Of a stretch of 64,000 nt of DNA, positions 10,844 through 24,429 are shown piece after piece (position 1 is the stretch's first letter; every line of letters starts with the position of its first letter). The stretch spans positions 248,001 through 312,000 of the forward strand of contig OZ020267.1 in assembly GCA_963971225.1 (NCBI GenBank), read 5' to 3'. The position numbers were made by a program, and so were the translations under genes. The stretch is from Melieria omissa (Eukaryota > Arthropoda > Insecta > Diptera > Ulidiidae). The notes under the pieces were generated by a model that was given only the letters and a program-made list of their open reading frames with translations, had not been told where the DNA came from and did not search any database.

Positions 10844-13800
10844 ATATATGCGACGATTTTAAATAAAATTTCTGTACTAATTTAAAAATATTTAGCTTTT
10901 CTGTAGGTACAAACACCTCGTGCAATATCGTAAAGGTTGCAAGAAAGAAGCAACCAAGTGCTTTTAAAGCGATGTAAACAATATTTTACTCCGACTGATC
11001 GCCACATAAGTTTCTCGACCATGTTCAAAACCCTGCGATAACGTTTATTGGTCGTTGAAATCAGTATCATCGAAACGTGGTATGTGTTAGTCTATTCTAC
11101 AGATACTTCTTTAGTAACCGTTCAGCGGATATTAAAAATTTGATACCATCCGAACCCTCGGAGTGGTTCTCCAGAGCAGCCCGCTCAATCACTCTCAACC
11201 ACATTTTAAAATCCTGTCTCCTAATTTTAACATTCTTTCAGAACTAACGCAATTCCTTCACGCTGGCTCTTCATTTAAAATACCCGTGAATGTATTTTAT
11301 CCTCGGTCGGATTATTTCAAGTGCTTCTAAAATGGTTTGATCTGCTTTGAACCCAGAATGTTGTCTTTCTTTACAGTCGAATTCGTTGGCAAACGACTTG
11401 TACCGCCTTTTCGTACCCCCACTGCACATAAGGATATAACCTTTCCGTGTATATACAAAAAGACCAAAAGAGAAAAATATCAACATCCTTAAGCCTGTGA
11501 ACCCTATTTTTACAGCGAGTGGAGAGCTGCATGTGTGTGTGTTGAGAAGTGTTTAGCGATGCGTTAGGCGAAAGCGATAGTAGACACACATCATTTGCCA
11601 TTGCTCTCTGCATTTCACTGATTGCCGCCATAGATAATGGTGTTAACGTAGTGGAACGCGGCGAACCAGTTACGATGGCAATAATATCGGGAGCAAAAAA
11701 GCCAATGCGTTGCCACAGTACCTTGACTGCTGGTGCGATCGCATTTTACCTTGGCTAAAATTAAAACGCTGACCAAAATAAGAAATCTACGCAGCCAGTG
11801 CAGTAGTTGCAACAAGCTGCTGGCTGCCGAGGTCTTTCTTCGCTGTGAAGCTTGCTCAGTCATACCCTGCGTCACATTTTACCACCAACGGCTATCAGCG
11901 TTTTGTGTTAGACGATGAATTTGCTCGCAATGACGCTGTTTGGCTTTTATGGAAATAATTGGATTTCTCTGATTTGTATGCTTCTGGTGTTAATACAGCA
12001 AATTCAACTGATCATCGATTTTAAAATTGTCGAAGGGGCAACGAAAACCGCTCTCACGAAGTTGTAGCATGTCGGTCACTGTAGCTATTTATTACGAAAA
12101 CACCATGCTAAGCGCAGAGAATACCCCACGCGATTCATTTATAGATGAAGAATATTCTTATAATATTTAATAACTTACACGGCCTTAGATAAGTACATGA
12201 AGTCGTAAAATAAAAATGGCGATATTGTTTACATACATATTCCGATATGCTCACAGTGTCATTAGCTGAATATTCTCCATCTTCGCCACTAATTTGAAAA
12301 TGATATCAATGGCGACATGTCAAGCATATTTATGACCTGCGATCAACGAAGTTGCGGAGAAAATTCAAGTAGATAGAACACCTATGTTTGTATTAGCAAT
12401 CTTTCGATTCTGATTTGAATTAACTGATTCCTGTGTTAGAAGCTGCGGCTTTCAGAGTTGGTAAAACGGAGTTGTGAATTTCAATGTATGTATTAAGGGC
12501 GTTCAGTAGCATAACGATTAAATTGATTTTTATTGCTTTTTCACTCAAAGGACCGTCAATCAAACTTCCAACGAGCCACTATACATACGTATAGAAGCTT
12601 CCTCTAAATACAGTATCAGAAGCCTTAACAAAGCCACAATACCAACAGCAACAACATTGAAAACAATCGCCATCTCTGCAGTTGCAGCCATTGTACAGTA
12701 AACTGAGCATGATTATCGACTTCATCTTCAATTCCTTTGGTTTTCTTTATTTATATTTGACAAAGACAAAGAGAACCCCATATGAACAGAAACTGAGTTA
12801 GCAGTCAGAGTGAGAACCGGAGGACAGTGGTTGCACAGTCAGCCACGCCGCAGTTTGCCTGCCTTCCGCCCGAAACTCAAACTGACCGACTATTTACACT
12901 CTCCCACTCCACTCCACTTGGGGCCAGCGTGGTCCCCATGTCAAACAGTGCGAAAGGCAATTATTTTTTATTGTATTGAAATTGATATCCTTTCAATCTG
13001 CAACCCAATTATCTTTTACGTTCCCCCGTGCATATCCGATTTGCAAGCAGTATACCCGCAAGAATAATTAGGTACTGGATTGACATGCGGGATAAGAAGA
13101 CATACGCTTGGAATGCAGTAGCAAATTATCGAATGGCTACTGTTGGTGCCTGTTGTGACTGCAACAGCGACTGCCGCCACAGCTCCACTCATGATTTGCT
13201 GCTCCTTTTGATCTGATGCTGATCTCGGGACAGATCTGTGAGGTAAGAGAATCTGCGAAGAGGGAAACCATTTATCGTCCGTTCGCCCCAATGTTTTTCT
13301 TCGCTTTGCATCCACGAGTCCCTGCGTGTATGAGCGTGTGCTGTATTTATTTTATATATAGTGGTGGTAGTCTGATGCTGAACAAAGATATCGGCACCAC
13401 CACTCACCATGCAGACAAAACCATTGAACCTGGTCCAACCCGTATCTATCGCAATACCAATCCCAATTCCAATACAAATATGTGCTACCGCCACAATATT
13501 GCTTAGAGTTTAACTGCGCGCACACACACACGTTTTAGTGTGTACTAACATGGTTCCTTTATTTTTTAAAAAACATAAGGAGAACAATTGCAGTAAATTG
13601 GCCAAGGCATCAACGTAGCAGCAACAGCAGAAGCCACTACCAAAACGATTAATCCTTTAGCTTCGTCACTTGCTTATAAGATATCATCATCGGGAGCTGC
13701 TGCCTCAGTGCCAACAACTCTCCGTTCACCCTTCGCTGCTGTTTCCACGTGGCATGCAGTCGCTACAGCTGTGTTCAAAACAATAGGAGCGTTGATACGT

Positions 13801-14847
13801 AACTTTGTATTACATTATTTCAACTAGTTCATTCTATCCGTACAGACCCCATGAACTTAATTGTAATTGCAACAGGTTGTTAGAAAACTCAAAAAGTATG
13901 CCTCGGAATCGGCTTAAAATCTTGAAAGCCTTACTTTTACTGTCCACAGATGCTCGATGGAGCACAATTCATCAGCAAGAATCAGAACAGGCATGTTATT
14001 GCATGCCTGAAATTCCCCAAAGAGCACATTTACCGGTCTTCTATGCAGGAACACTAAGAGTAAGATAATTGCGTTCGAAAAAGCTCTCATCCAACCATTC
14101 GGAATCGACATAAGGTTACACTTTCCACTTTTGTAGAAATTTGGGTTACAGAACCTTGTTAAAGAAAGTTGAATCAGTACTAAGATTTTATAGAATTTGT
14201 GGCTCTCATAATCATGACACAAAGAAGGGTCGTTCTACTCATATTCATAAATTTTGTCAGCCATATTAGCCATTTGGCGCATACCATTGCTCTAATTTTT
14301 TAAACAAAATCGCTCTACCAGAATAAAGCTCTAAAGTTGGGAACTAAATTTCAGTATTTAAAAATGCATGAGGAACAAAAATTGTTTCATGAGGTGGGGT
14401 ATTACAACCAGGCAAAACTAAAATGTTTATCATCTAAACTATTTTGCAAAAACCGGAAAAAATTATCATTTGCGCAACAAAAGGAGAAAGTCTGTGTTGC
14501 ACCTCTTGTCCTAGGCGTGGTACTGTCTGAAGAAGTGCTATGCAATACGAATTTTGCACATTTCATGAGTTAAAAAAACTGAAGTATTTGTTTTACTAAA
14601 TTTCAGGGACAGTCGTTGGCATCCAATGGGACAACGTTTTGTTAAATGTTTACAAATGACATAGACGTCAAAAAACATAGTATCCATCAAAACTATTTTG
14701 AGTGAAACTCCCTTTTTTGTATCATAATTTTAAAAACGTTGCTACTCTTTTTCAATTTATTTCTGAAAGAGGGGTGAAAAGAGAATACAAAAAACCTGTA
14801 CAAAGTACACAGTTTTACAACGAAACAAAAATATATGCATATATTAG
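10844..14847. other. Gene-free spacer
   Basis: No supported gene. It contains CAG/CAA-rich patches (about 12630-12660, 13610-13640) and a short CA run at 13519-13531. About 14071-14105 carries AAAAAGCTCTCATCCAACCA and GGAATCGACATAA. These resemble the middle of the SINE at 49656-50002 and suggest a small decayed SINE piece. Confidence 0.4.
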
Positions 14848-15060
14848 TACCCCTGACAGACATAGGACTTTTACCACGGAAAATATTACAATTCCATAAT
14901 CAAAGTTCAAAGTCCCTTCTAAGTAAACTGAAAAATCCTATTCATATTCGTTGTATTTTTCTAGATTTTTGTATTAAAATTATAGTACAAAATTCTAGGT
15001 GTTTCTAGAAAAATTTGAAAAACCATCATGATTTTTGTACTAGATGTCTGTCACAGGTAT
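14848..15060. mobile_element. Small TIR element (MITE-like)
   Basis: TACCCCTGACAGACAT at the left (about 14848) pairs with ATGTCTGTCACAGGTAT at the right (about 15044-15060). The ~210-bp interior is AT-rich with no coding capacity. This fits a short non-autonomous DNA transposon. The exact ends are uncertain by a few bases. Confidence 0.5.
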
Positions 15061-17209
15061 AAGCCGCAAAGGCTACCTAAACTGAAAAATTTCGCTTAAA
15101 ACACTGCCAACACAATTACAATCGATGATGTTGCATCACTTTAAATTGGCTGAGTTATTTAGTGCTTCACTAAAGTTGCTTAGTATCTTTCATCCTTTCC
15201 ACATGGTGTTGCCGTACTGCTGATGTAGTTCTTAGATAATTTCTTATTCCGGCAAACAAGTTGGTTGGGAGCTTCTTGCCTCCTTCCACTATATGCTCTG
15301 ATCATCAAGTACTTGACAGTAATATTTGCCATGAGCAATTTCCACTGTCTTCACCTCTACTGCCTGCACCAGTCTGTGTGTTTCCAACACAGACTAATAT
15401 TAATCTTAATTATCTAACTAGTTATTTTCAAAAATAACGTATGCTTTTCCTATTCGTGACACGGCGGCCCTCAATTCTACTTGTTGTGCACATTCCCATA
15501 TGACTCTGTGGAATAGAGAGAGTTATATTCCTACGTGTCGAACATGTTGCAGATATATGTTATCGTGTACCGTTATGGGAGCGATTCGAAATAACGAATC
15601 GTATTGTAATAGCAGCAATTAAACACAGTCTGTGAAAGTTTTCGGAGAAGTCTTGATTGAGGCTTGGAATCGGTTCGGAATACCAGAAGCGCTAAGAATT
15701 CGCCGTCCCTGTGTGGCGGTTATACCACAGCCAATTTCGATTGGGTCACCCTTGTTTACTCGTTTTAAGCCGCAACTAATACCAGGAGCTTATCATAATC
15801 TTTGCACACACCATATTGGGTGTGTGCCTCACTCTGCGCACACCTTAGCTGTAGAGGCGCCTTGCGGTGGCATGGCATGCAGTCGTTTATGGTGACTGCT
15901 TCGCGACGAAACTTACCGGTGCATCTGCTGCAGCTGCTCTGCAGCGGGCAACATCGAACTCGGACTGCTACTGTGGTTTCTGCGCGAGCAGCCGATTGTA
16001 CCAGCCCGTGAATCCTTGTTTCGAGATCTGCGACGAACGCATGTGCCCAACTCGTAAATTCTTTAAGGTCTCACCTCCACGCAATCTGTGCGTGAATGTG
16101 AGGTTGTGCGTGTGCATATGCCCGCAATGCTTCACTCGCAGTACCTGCTGCGCCATTGGCAGCGTTGATGATTACAATCGCGACTGCGCCAGCGCGTTTG
16201 TAAATTGGCCACATTAACATGGTTGTTCGATTTATTAAGTAACTTCAATTTGCGTTTCCATTACAACCTGCCATGAAGGCATCGAGCAATTGAGCCACCT
16301 CTCCTCTTTGTTCACCACGTTTCTGATTGTTTTATAATTATAATTGCATTTAGAGAAGCATTGTATTTGTAACGTTGCCTGCTGCTAACTGCGCGCGATA
16401 ATAATTCAGGGCAATATATTAGCTCAGCCAAATTGGATGGGACGTCTTGGGGCGGTCCGAGAATTGAGAGTAATGAATGGAGTCACTTGATTATTGGTGG
16501 ATCGTTGTGCGAAATTGCCAATTCATTTAAATGAGAAATTGCTCAATTAAGGAACGAATTGAATTAAGATGCGAAGACATTTACATGCCACGGGTTGACG
16601 GTATCATTGATGCCCTATTTCAGAACATTGGGTGCACTTGGCGAACGATTAATTGCACATTGTTTCTTGCAAGCTGATTATAGCCACTGCTCTTAAGCAT
16701 TAACTAGCGTCAAAGAACTATGTACTTCATACTGGCCATACAGAACATGTTTTCGGATGTTTAAATCAACCAACGCTCGCATACTGAAATTTTCGTATCA
16801 TAATATATGCAATGTCAATTCATAGCGATCTTGAATAGAAGAACGTACACTTAATTAATAGCACGGCTGTTACATACCATTTAGTTTAGAGGGCATATTT
16901 TTGATTGTGTCTTGTTGACTCGACTTTTCATCTTTACGAAACAATGTTCAGGATACATGATCCTGAGAAATGCGGAGAAATTCACAACTCGCGGATTGTT
17001 GGTATCAGGTAGGATTGTTGCGTTGTTAAATATCACTTCAGTTAATATATCATGTATTTCTGTTTCTTAAATACTTTTTCAAATTTAGTCTTTTAGTTTT
17101 TACTATTTTCAAACGATTACTTAATGCAATTATTTTTGTTTTGCTTAACCTTCGGACAATACACCTATTTTTATATCATCGGGAACATTTTGGGGCAATT
17201 AGAGCCTAT
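15061..17209. other. Gene-free spacer
   Basis: No supported gene. A cysteine-containing reading at 15867-16217 was considered and rejected. The 16400-16750 part is moderately balanced in base composition, has homopolymeric TTAAT/ATTAA motifs and no repeats. It could be regulatory DNA, but nothing in it decides this. Confidence 0.4.
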
Positions 17210-18780
17210 TCGCTAACTATTGAAACTTTCGTCACTGACTTTTTAAATAAAAGAATTTTTTTGGCAAAAACACGGTTTTATTTCTCAACATGGTCCCCTT
17301 ATAGCTCGATACATTTAGTCATCGCTTTTCTAATTTTTTGATCCCTTCCGAAAAATAGGTTTTCCCAAGGTCTTCAAACTAGGCATATGTTTCTGTGATT
17401 ACCTGTTCACTCGAGCAAAATCTCTTACCGCCGAGCCATTTCTAGAGAATATGCTAGATGAAGTAGCAGTTCGTAGCTCAATTGATGGATTTTTGCCATA
17501 GTGACTACGCACGTGCGCGCTATTGCGTTGTCCTGGTGGAAGAGAACTTTTTTTTCGCAAATGCGGTCGTTTTTGCTTCAAATCGGCGGCAAATTGATCC
17601 AACAGCTCTGCATATTATGTACTAGAGAATGCACGAGTATGCATTTTTGCTATTCGAAACATTCAAATGCTTTTGAATAGAATACTTCACTTCATCTCTG
17701 CGGACCGGTCCGAATGAATACGAGTACAGCTCTCTCGAGTACGAGTAAGCTTCGAACAGAAACGAGTAGACGTACACTATTTATTCATATTCAATCGAAG
17801 CGGGAAAACGAGGACAAAACCATTCGAATAATAGTACAAACTGCTTGAATATTCGAATATACTCGTTTTCATATTCCTAAGATTATTTAGAGATATTTAT
17901 GTTGTATATTAATATTTATTTATTTGTTATGCTACTTTCATCAATAATTTCCATTTTGCGTATTAACTAATAAGCCACTTCAACCGCACCACAAGTATAC
18001 ACATGGAAAAGTGACATACTGCGCATAAAAATATTCGATGAAACTGTTGATCTTCGAATACTTCGCAAAGTTCTCGATTACCGAATACGAGCACTGCAGT
18101 ATTCGCTTCTCACCGAATACTAGCACTGCAGTGTTCGCTATTCACCGAATACGAATAGAAACGAGAAGCGACGCTCGCTGGTTCTCGTTTCTATTCGTTT
18201 CAAACACTCCCTTGAAGTGGTCACGCGTTTGCACTTATGATCGAGTGTGAGCAATCGCGGTACCCATAGTGCTCATATCTTTTTCATGCCCAAATATTTA
18301 TGCAAAATGTGGTGAAGTCGCTCAGTTAAGATGCCTATAGCTTTAGCCAACTCACGCCCTTTCATTCTCCGGTCGTCCAATATCATTCCATGGACGTTAT
18401 CAACCATTTTTGGCGCGACAAACTCTTTTGGGCGACTTGAACGTTCGGCGTCTCTTGTGCTGGTACGACCACAACGGAGTTCCGTAAACCATATCTTAAC
18501 CATTGAAATTAATGTTGTAGTATTTAGCCTTTCCTTGGTTTCGGTGATGGTTTTTTATGCAAAAAATAATGTTTTATCAGCACGCCTTATTCATTTTTTT
18601 CGAAGTTTACAGAGTTGTTTGCTTTTAATGGCTGTCAAACATAAAGTAAATGACGTATTATGCTCAAAATGCTGCATGTAGCCTACTAAGAGATGGTATT
18701 TGACAGTATCAGGGTTGCATTTAAAGTGACTACGCGGGAAATTAAAAAAGTTACTGACTTCACCAAGTGTCCTAGTACTT
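17210..18780 (-). mobile_element. Decayed mariner element split by another insertion
   Basis: The minus strand reads, from high to low coordinate, as a broken mariner transposase. The N-terminal part is at about 18650-18205 (MVKIWFTELRCGRTSTRDAE, then ALWVPRLLTLDHK). The C-terminal part is at about 17615-17270 (DQFAADLKQKRPHLRKK, YELLLHLAYSLEMA, YFSEGIKKLEKR). Stops and frameshifts interrupt both. The end at about 18745-18765 (GGAAATTAAAAAAGT) resembles the terminal region of the mariner at 42168-42906. About 75 codons in the middle are replaced by unrelated sequence at about 17640-18205. Confidence 0.75.
17640..18205. repeat. GAATAC/ATTCG-rich insertion inside the mariner relic
   Basis: The insert is peppered with variants of CGAATAC, ATTCGAATA and ACGAGTA. 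It contains a near-perfect tandem duplication of about 34 bp built on CCGAATAC(G/T)AGCACTGCAGT at about 18086-18150. It has no reading frame of note. Its terminal repeats could not be defined, so the element class is unknown. Confidence 0.5.
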
Positions 18781-18891
18781 CGAACATTGTTTGAAAACTT
18801 GAATTGAAAATCGAATTTGAATTTTTAAATTTCATTATGCAAGTACTATGTGCCGTTCAAACTAAACGGACAGATTCCATCAAAATATTAT

Positions 18892-19095
18892 GCGAATTCA
18901 TCAAAGAGCGGCTAAAATCCTCATTGATATTTCTAAAATGAGATTTAATCATCTCAATAACATAAATTTATTGCATTGTTTATCTCTTCGACAGACACTT
19001 GTGGAGGATGTTTTGTACGAAGGTTTGTATAGACATCGTGAAAACACCACGGCCGACGATCTTAAACACTTATTTGACAATGCAAATCTTACTGG
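18892..19095 (+). CDS. Candidate exon, unrecognised (weak)
   Basis: The open reading contains RQTLVEDVLYEGLYRHRENT and TADDLKHLFDNANLTG, and is followed directly by ACTG|GTAAGG, a good splice donor at about 19096. The residue composition looks protein-like, unlike the neighbouring chance readings. No acceptor, partner exon or family was recognised. It could be an exon of a large gene extending elsewhere, or a pseudo-exon. Confidence 0.25.
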
Positions 19096-22000
19096 TAAGG
19101 GTAAGACTTAGGCTTTGATTCACGAATCCGAAACTAATTTAGAGAAATTGAGACATAACGGTGCTTAATCTTATATGTTTTTAAGTTTGCTTTGCGACTG
19201 TTTCCTGTTTCGGTTTGCGACTTTGTCCCAACATCAATTTTCAAGAATAAACTTGTATTTTTTTCGTGAATGAATTCCGGGAACTTTTTAATCAAGGTAG
19301 TATGTATTGGGGTCCAAAATCAAATGTTTTTCAAGTGCATTTAAAAGAAATAGCGAAGACAGTAAAGAGTACTGTCCGCTAATTAAATTTATCAATTCTC
19401 CTTGTTCCAATGAAAGTATTGATAACATTCAAATGGATTAAAAGTGCAAAACTCCAAAATTAGTTTCAGGCTTAAAAATGGCGCTAAATAGTGTTTGTGT
19501 CACCTTGTGATTTGTAGCACCAAAGCGAACACGGTATTCTCTCTCGGCACTCTACAGCTCGACACCAGTTTAAACGGAAGCCATACCCGTCGGCGCGCCG
19601 ATACGTACGAAATTTTATACTAATTGGCATAAATACCATGTGACGCACAGTAGCTGGAGAAGCAACAACAACAACCGCAGCGTCAACCGCAGTAACAAAA
19701 GCAGCATCTACAACCAAAGACGGAATACAAAAAGAAACGTACATACACACAACCACTGAAAGCAATAGGAGAACCACTGGCAGATATCAGCAATCGACTT
19801 TCCGATGAGATCTTTACGTTAGAAATCATTAATCGTTTTACCTCGACATAATGTTGATGAGGCAAGAGGCTCTGATGCTGCTGTTGCTTCGGTCCTACGA
19901 TATTGTGATGCTGCGTTGCTGATATCGATGCCAATGCTGCGCGATGCCTGGTGCCTTGTAGCACCTATCGCTCAATGCCGCCGCTTGTTGCTTGAACGAG
20001 TTTTTGCTCACACCGGGATGTGCGCTCGTCAATCGAATGTGGGGATTTGATGATGGAATGTCCATCGGACCAATTGAAATTGCTGTGACAACAATAAAAA
20101 TGCGCCTTTTTGCTGCCTCAGCTGACTAGCTGTGCAAGCGGCCCCAGTTAATGCAATGACAACAATTAAGTTAAGTTGGCTGATCAAGCGATTTGTAGCT
20201 GTAAATTCATCGCCAACATGTGTACTCCCGTGCGCCCGTGCGTTCAGTGGTGCTGTGCGTATGTTCTTCGGACGTGACGGCAACGTATAGGTATCGCTGC
20301 TTGTTGCTTGCCATAATAAATATTTTGCTGTGCGCAGGCTGCATGTTTTTGCTGCTGCTGCAGCAGCTGCTGCTGTACAAGTTATTGCTTCTGCAATAAT
20401 CCAATTAATCGAACAATTCACTTTGTATTCTTACAGTGCGCCAATTGTAGACGATGCAATCGTAAGTGCTGTGCTCCGAAAAGAGCCAATCGAAGACATT
20501 TTCGACTCATTTCGATCGAGTTGGGCTCTTTTATCTATCATACTGAAAATTTAACGGCAGATTGCCTTACAAGCTCGTCCATTTTTTTACATTTACTCAT
20601 ATGCAGGTCCAGCAGCAATAGCTGCTGCCCCTTAGTAAATCGAATCATTTCACTTTTGCGGCAATTCCAGCTGCACCTTTCAGTAGGGGCCAGCTTAATT
20701 CAGCTATATACCTTATTTCATAAAGCAATAACATAAATTACATTCATCCATTCGGCCAGTTTTCGCCCCACCTCTCTTCTATTTCCATTATGCCTACCCC
20801 ACGCCAACACGTGACATCTTTTACTTAGTTTATTTTTTATTTAACTTTACGCTCTATTCCCATTCCCATTTTACCGCTAATAGGCGGCAGAATATCAAAG
20901 CAACTCCCGGCACTTGGCAAAACTAACAACTTTTACCCACCGCCCCATTAAACCACAAAATTTATTGCTGCGCCTAAATCACAGCAAACAATTTCATCAA
21001 CTGCCGCTCGTTGCAGCTGAATGTTGAATAAGTAGCAAAGAAGTGTTGATACTGCAGCGTGTTCGACTGTTCGGGCGGTACAGCCCATTAATTTTCAAGT
21101 GCAACACTTTACGCTGCCCTCAAAGTGCAAGGAGAGATTTTATGTGCCATAATACAGCTGATGATGATGTCACATGTTCTGGCCCATTCCGCCATTCTGG
21201 GCCATTACTCAAACAAGCAACAGGCGCATACTTGAGATCGCATTAGTGAAATTCGGAATGTGACTGGAATGGCGTTTATTCATTGCTCTCACGTTTTATG
21301 CATCTCACGAAACTATGAGGTAAAAGCAAAATGTGAAATATACATTTTAGACAACCTAACTAAACTGACACTGCTCCATTATTAGGACTGAATGCGGACA
21401 GTTCCCAAGCAACCGGGTGCACCCACCAAAGGCACGCAATCGCCCTTGTGAGTGGTGTCGATCGGTGCAGTCGGAAGGCTGACTTGACAGCATACAAGAG
21501 ATCATAAATCAAGCCACTTCGAATGCACGCAGCTCCCTCGTCTCATTTACCGAAGCGGCGTTTTCGACGCAGCAATTCACCCCAGTTTGAGTGGATAAGT
21601 AGATACTGTGAGGTGGTACTTCTATCAGTGTTAATGTTGTTAATGAAGCATCGCAATTTCATATTGCCACTTTAATAAGCAACTCAGTTTCAATTAACTA
21701 TATCAATATCGTTAATTATAAAGTTCGCAGGGCGCGCTTTGTCGAAACGTTTAAAAAAGTGACAAACGCCTTGCATAATGCTCAATCCATGGACACATTT
21801 TTCCTTACTTGCAATAAAGTCCAAAGGCATCGTTCTACATAGCTGCGACCGACTGATTGCTACAGCCTAGACATTTCCTATTTCAAAATTCGGTAAAAAT
21901 TTCTTAAATTGCATGAACAGAATGTTCCATGAAGCTAAAAAATAAAGATTTTTAGTATCCCCAGTACTTTGAAACAACTAGGATTTTTGTGAATACTGTA

Positions 22001-22237
22001 CGAAACTGAACACACTATACAAATTATTAACGAATAATAGCGATACAAGCGTGTAACAAGGGACCAAAATTAAATGCGACGTATTAATTATGTGTTGCGT
22101 GCCGTGTGTCGCAAAGAGAAGAGCGCCGTGGGAGGGTGGAAGCGGAGGGCATTAGAGAAGATTAACTACAAAATAAACTGTCATTTACAAGATAAAAACA
22201 AATACCGAAATATCACTTGAAATATTAACGAGGGAAC

Positions 22238-22489
22238 ATGCTCAAACAAACCAGCATCAGCCACAACATCACCGCTACCACATCAAAGTGCTATGAGGAC
22301 TGCAAGCGCCACGAGAGCTCTCAACGAACTACACGACCAAATGTTGCTGCAGCAAAACAGTCTGCCGCCGATGAAAGTGCAGTAGTGCACTTGAAACGCT
22401 ACGGACCGACGTATGCTGAATATAGTGAAGAGCAGAAGCCAGCAAGCAGGGCGCAAGAACCAACGTTGGAGACACATTCAAATGCGTAA
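22238..22489 (+). CDS. Candidate small ORF, 83 codons (weak)
   Basis: ATG at 22238 is preceded by GGGAAC, an acceptable fly start context. The predicted protein is hydrophilic (MLKQTSISHNITATTSKC.. to ..ETHSNA), with no signal peptide, membrane segment or known motif. It stands alone with no neighbouring exon. It may be an upstream or small ORF in an untranslated exon, or chance. Confidence 0.2.
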   Translation: MLKQTSISHNITATTSKCYEDCKRHESSQRTTRPNVAAAKQSAADESAVVHLKRYGPTYAEYSEEQKPASRAQEPTLETHSNA

Positions 22490-23690
22490 TGCATTCTCCA
22501 TTAACTGAACCACGTCGATATGACAACAAGCGCCTACCACGCTAATGAAGAGATGATTGCTGCTGATGACGCTCCGCTCCTGCATTCTCCCCACTACAAT
22601 GCTTCTTTGCATTAATTCGATTTGTATTTAATTGTGGATATTAATAACGAAGCCCACCTCGCTTAACGCGCCTGACAAACCTGCACGCAGACGAACAGAA
22701 TGAATGCGTTGCGCAATCAAACTTATTGATGTTTTTACATTATGTGTATGAATATGTATAATCCCAAAATTTCGAAAAATCTTGAAACAACAAAAACATA
22801 GAAAATCTTAAAAAAAATAGTTTATTTTATATACACGGTGTTCATTGCCAACACCATAACATTGAACAATTTTAAGAATTCCTCCGCTCCTCCGAAATTC
22901 GAATCCGTAGCTCCCGTTTCTTTTGCTCCTACAACCCATCCCAAACGCAAATATCCACAATGACAACATGTTCATGTAGGCCTTACTCGTTAAGGATTTA
23001 TCACATTAAGGATCGTTGACAAATCCAGCTACAACAATGAAACAAGTACTGTGTATTATAATTTTTAACGATGCCCCAATAACGTCCCATACGAACAATG
23101 AGACTATGGCCAATAAAAATACACACTCACTCACATACGCGTACACACTGACAGCGATAACATCGCACTGCAGGCCGTCCACTGCTCACCAGTAAGGTAT
23201 CTCATTTTATTTGGTGCTCGCCTGAAGATGATTTCTTTCCAATTTATGTGACATATTGATTTTAAATTGATAGTCCAGTTTGCAACAGTACTCGCAGAAA
23301 CGCAAAGAAGCATTGTTGCTTTTCAATAGTGTTTGTACCGCTCTTTCCCAACAATAAACCTACCAATAACCACGTTAAGTTACATAATTTTCTGTATAGT
23401 AATTTCTATAGAATTAGGGACGTAATTTTCTTATTTTTAATTTGCGAAGTATAAAAAATATAATATGTACTCCCCGCATATATGTACAGTGGGTGGTCAA
23501 GCAATTAGCACGCTTACGAAAAATCCAAATTTTCATGTTTAAGTGGATGTAAGCCGTACTAAAATAGTTTCCAAACGCTTTTTGTTTTCTTGTTTGCTTA
23601 GCTTGTTTGTCCCACAGTATTTCTAATGGTATTTGTGAGGTTATGTGCCGTGGGTGAGCACGATAACGGGACTTTGTTAGCAGCAGTATT

Positions 23691-24300
23691 ATATGGCGTT
23701 CAAACTGACTCATTTAAACTAGTTTAAGTAAAAAGAGCTTTTTGTTGAACACAACCGTCCAGACTGCTCAATGAAGTTTAATTTGACAGCAGTTTGTTTA
23801 CAAACAACAAACAAATAATTTTGTGAACTGATGTGCTGGGAGCATAATTCGAGCGAAATATTGGCGAATATTTCATAAACCACGGCATCGTACTCAACTT
23901 CATTCAATATTAGACGCCTGTAATCAGATTCCACAAAAAGGCGATGAATGGAATGAAAGCAGTGCGAGCAAAACGATAATTTTTATATATTTCAAAATTT
24001 TCACATTTTCAATGTTTGTTTGGTTTTGTTGTGATAAATTGACAGCTGAATCTGTAGGGATGTTTTTTTCTGGTTTGTGTTTAGGGTGTGCGCTGTGTTC
24101 AGTTGACAAAAAAGCTTTTTCATAGAAAGCTTTCGGATGCAACCTTGTGTTAAACTCGTTTCAAAACATGTTAAATGGTTTAACACATTTAATTTCCAAC
24201 AACAATTGCATGTGAATGAAAAGGTTTTCGAACTGGTTTTGTTCATTTAACGTGTTTAAGCACATTAAATACGTTTAAGTCGTCAGTTTGAACGCCATAT
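23691..24300. mobile_element. MITE nested in the Tc1-like element
   Basis: Perfect 19-bp inverted ends: ATATGGCGTTCAAACTGAC at 23691-23709 and GTCAGTTTGAACGCCATAT at 24282-24300. TTAA-rich subterminal sequence (CATTTAAAC / GTTTAAGC) is repeated inside both ends. There is no coding capacity. It sits wholly within 23487-25577, so it is younger than that element's insertion. Confidence 0.8.
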
Positions 24301-24429
24301 TAAATTGAACATTTGTTCCAAATCTGTAATAGTGAAGTGTGCATTCGAATTGTGAAATCATAATGAGAAAATCGTGAATTTTTGGGAATGAAATAAAAAG
24401 ATAAACGATATATTGAAAAATAATCGCAT

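Larger units (their letters stand above)
18781..23486. other. Largely gene-free stretch
   Basis: No confident gene. Weak candidates at 18892-19095 and 22238-22489 are listed separately. A CTG/CAG tract at about 20350-20375 creates poly-Ala-like readings on both strands, which are artefacts. The rest appears unique, with no recognisable RNA gene. Confidence 0.4.

Noticed and set aside
15867..16217. 116-codon cysteine-containing reading as a secreted or toxin-like peptide
   Set aside because: No signal peptide and no regular cysteine spacing. It overlaps other readings on both strands.
17640..18205. hAT element with CAGGGATG-like ends inside the mariner
   Set aside because: The bases proposed as the right-hand end are still mariner coding sequence (TTSRECL), so the apparent terminal match is coincidental.
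20029..20554. Alanine-rich readings on both strands
   Set aside because: They come from a CTG/CAG microsatellite, which is open in several frames.
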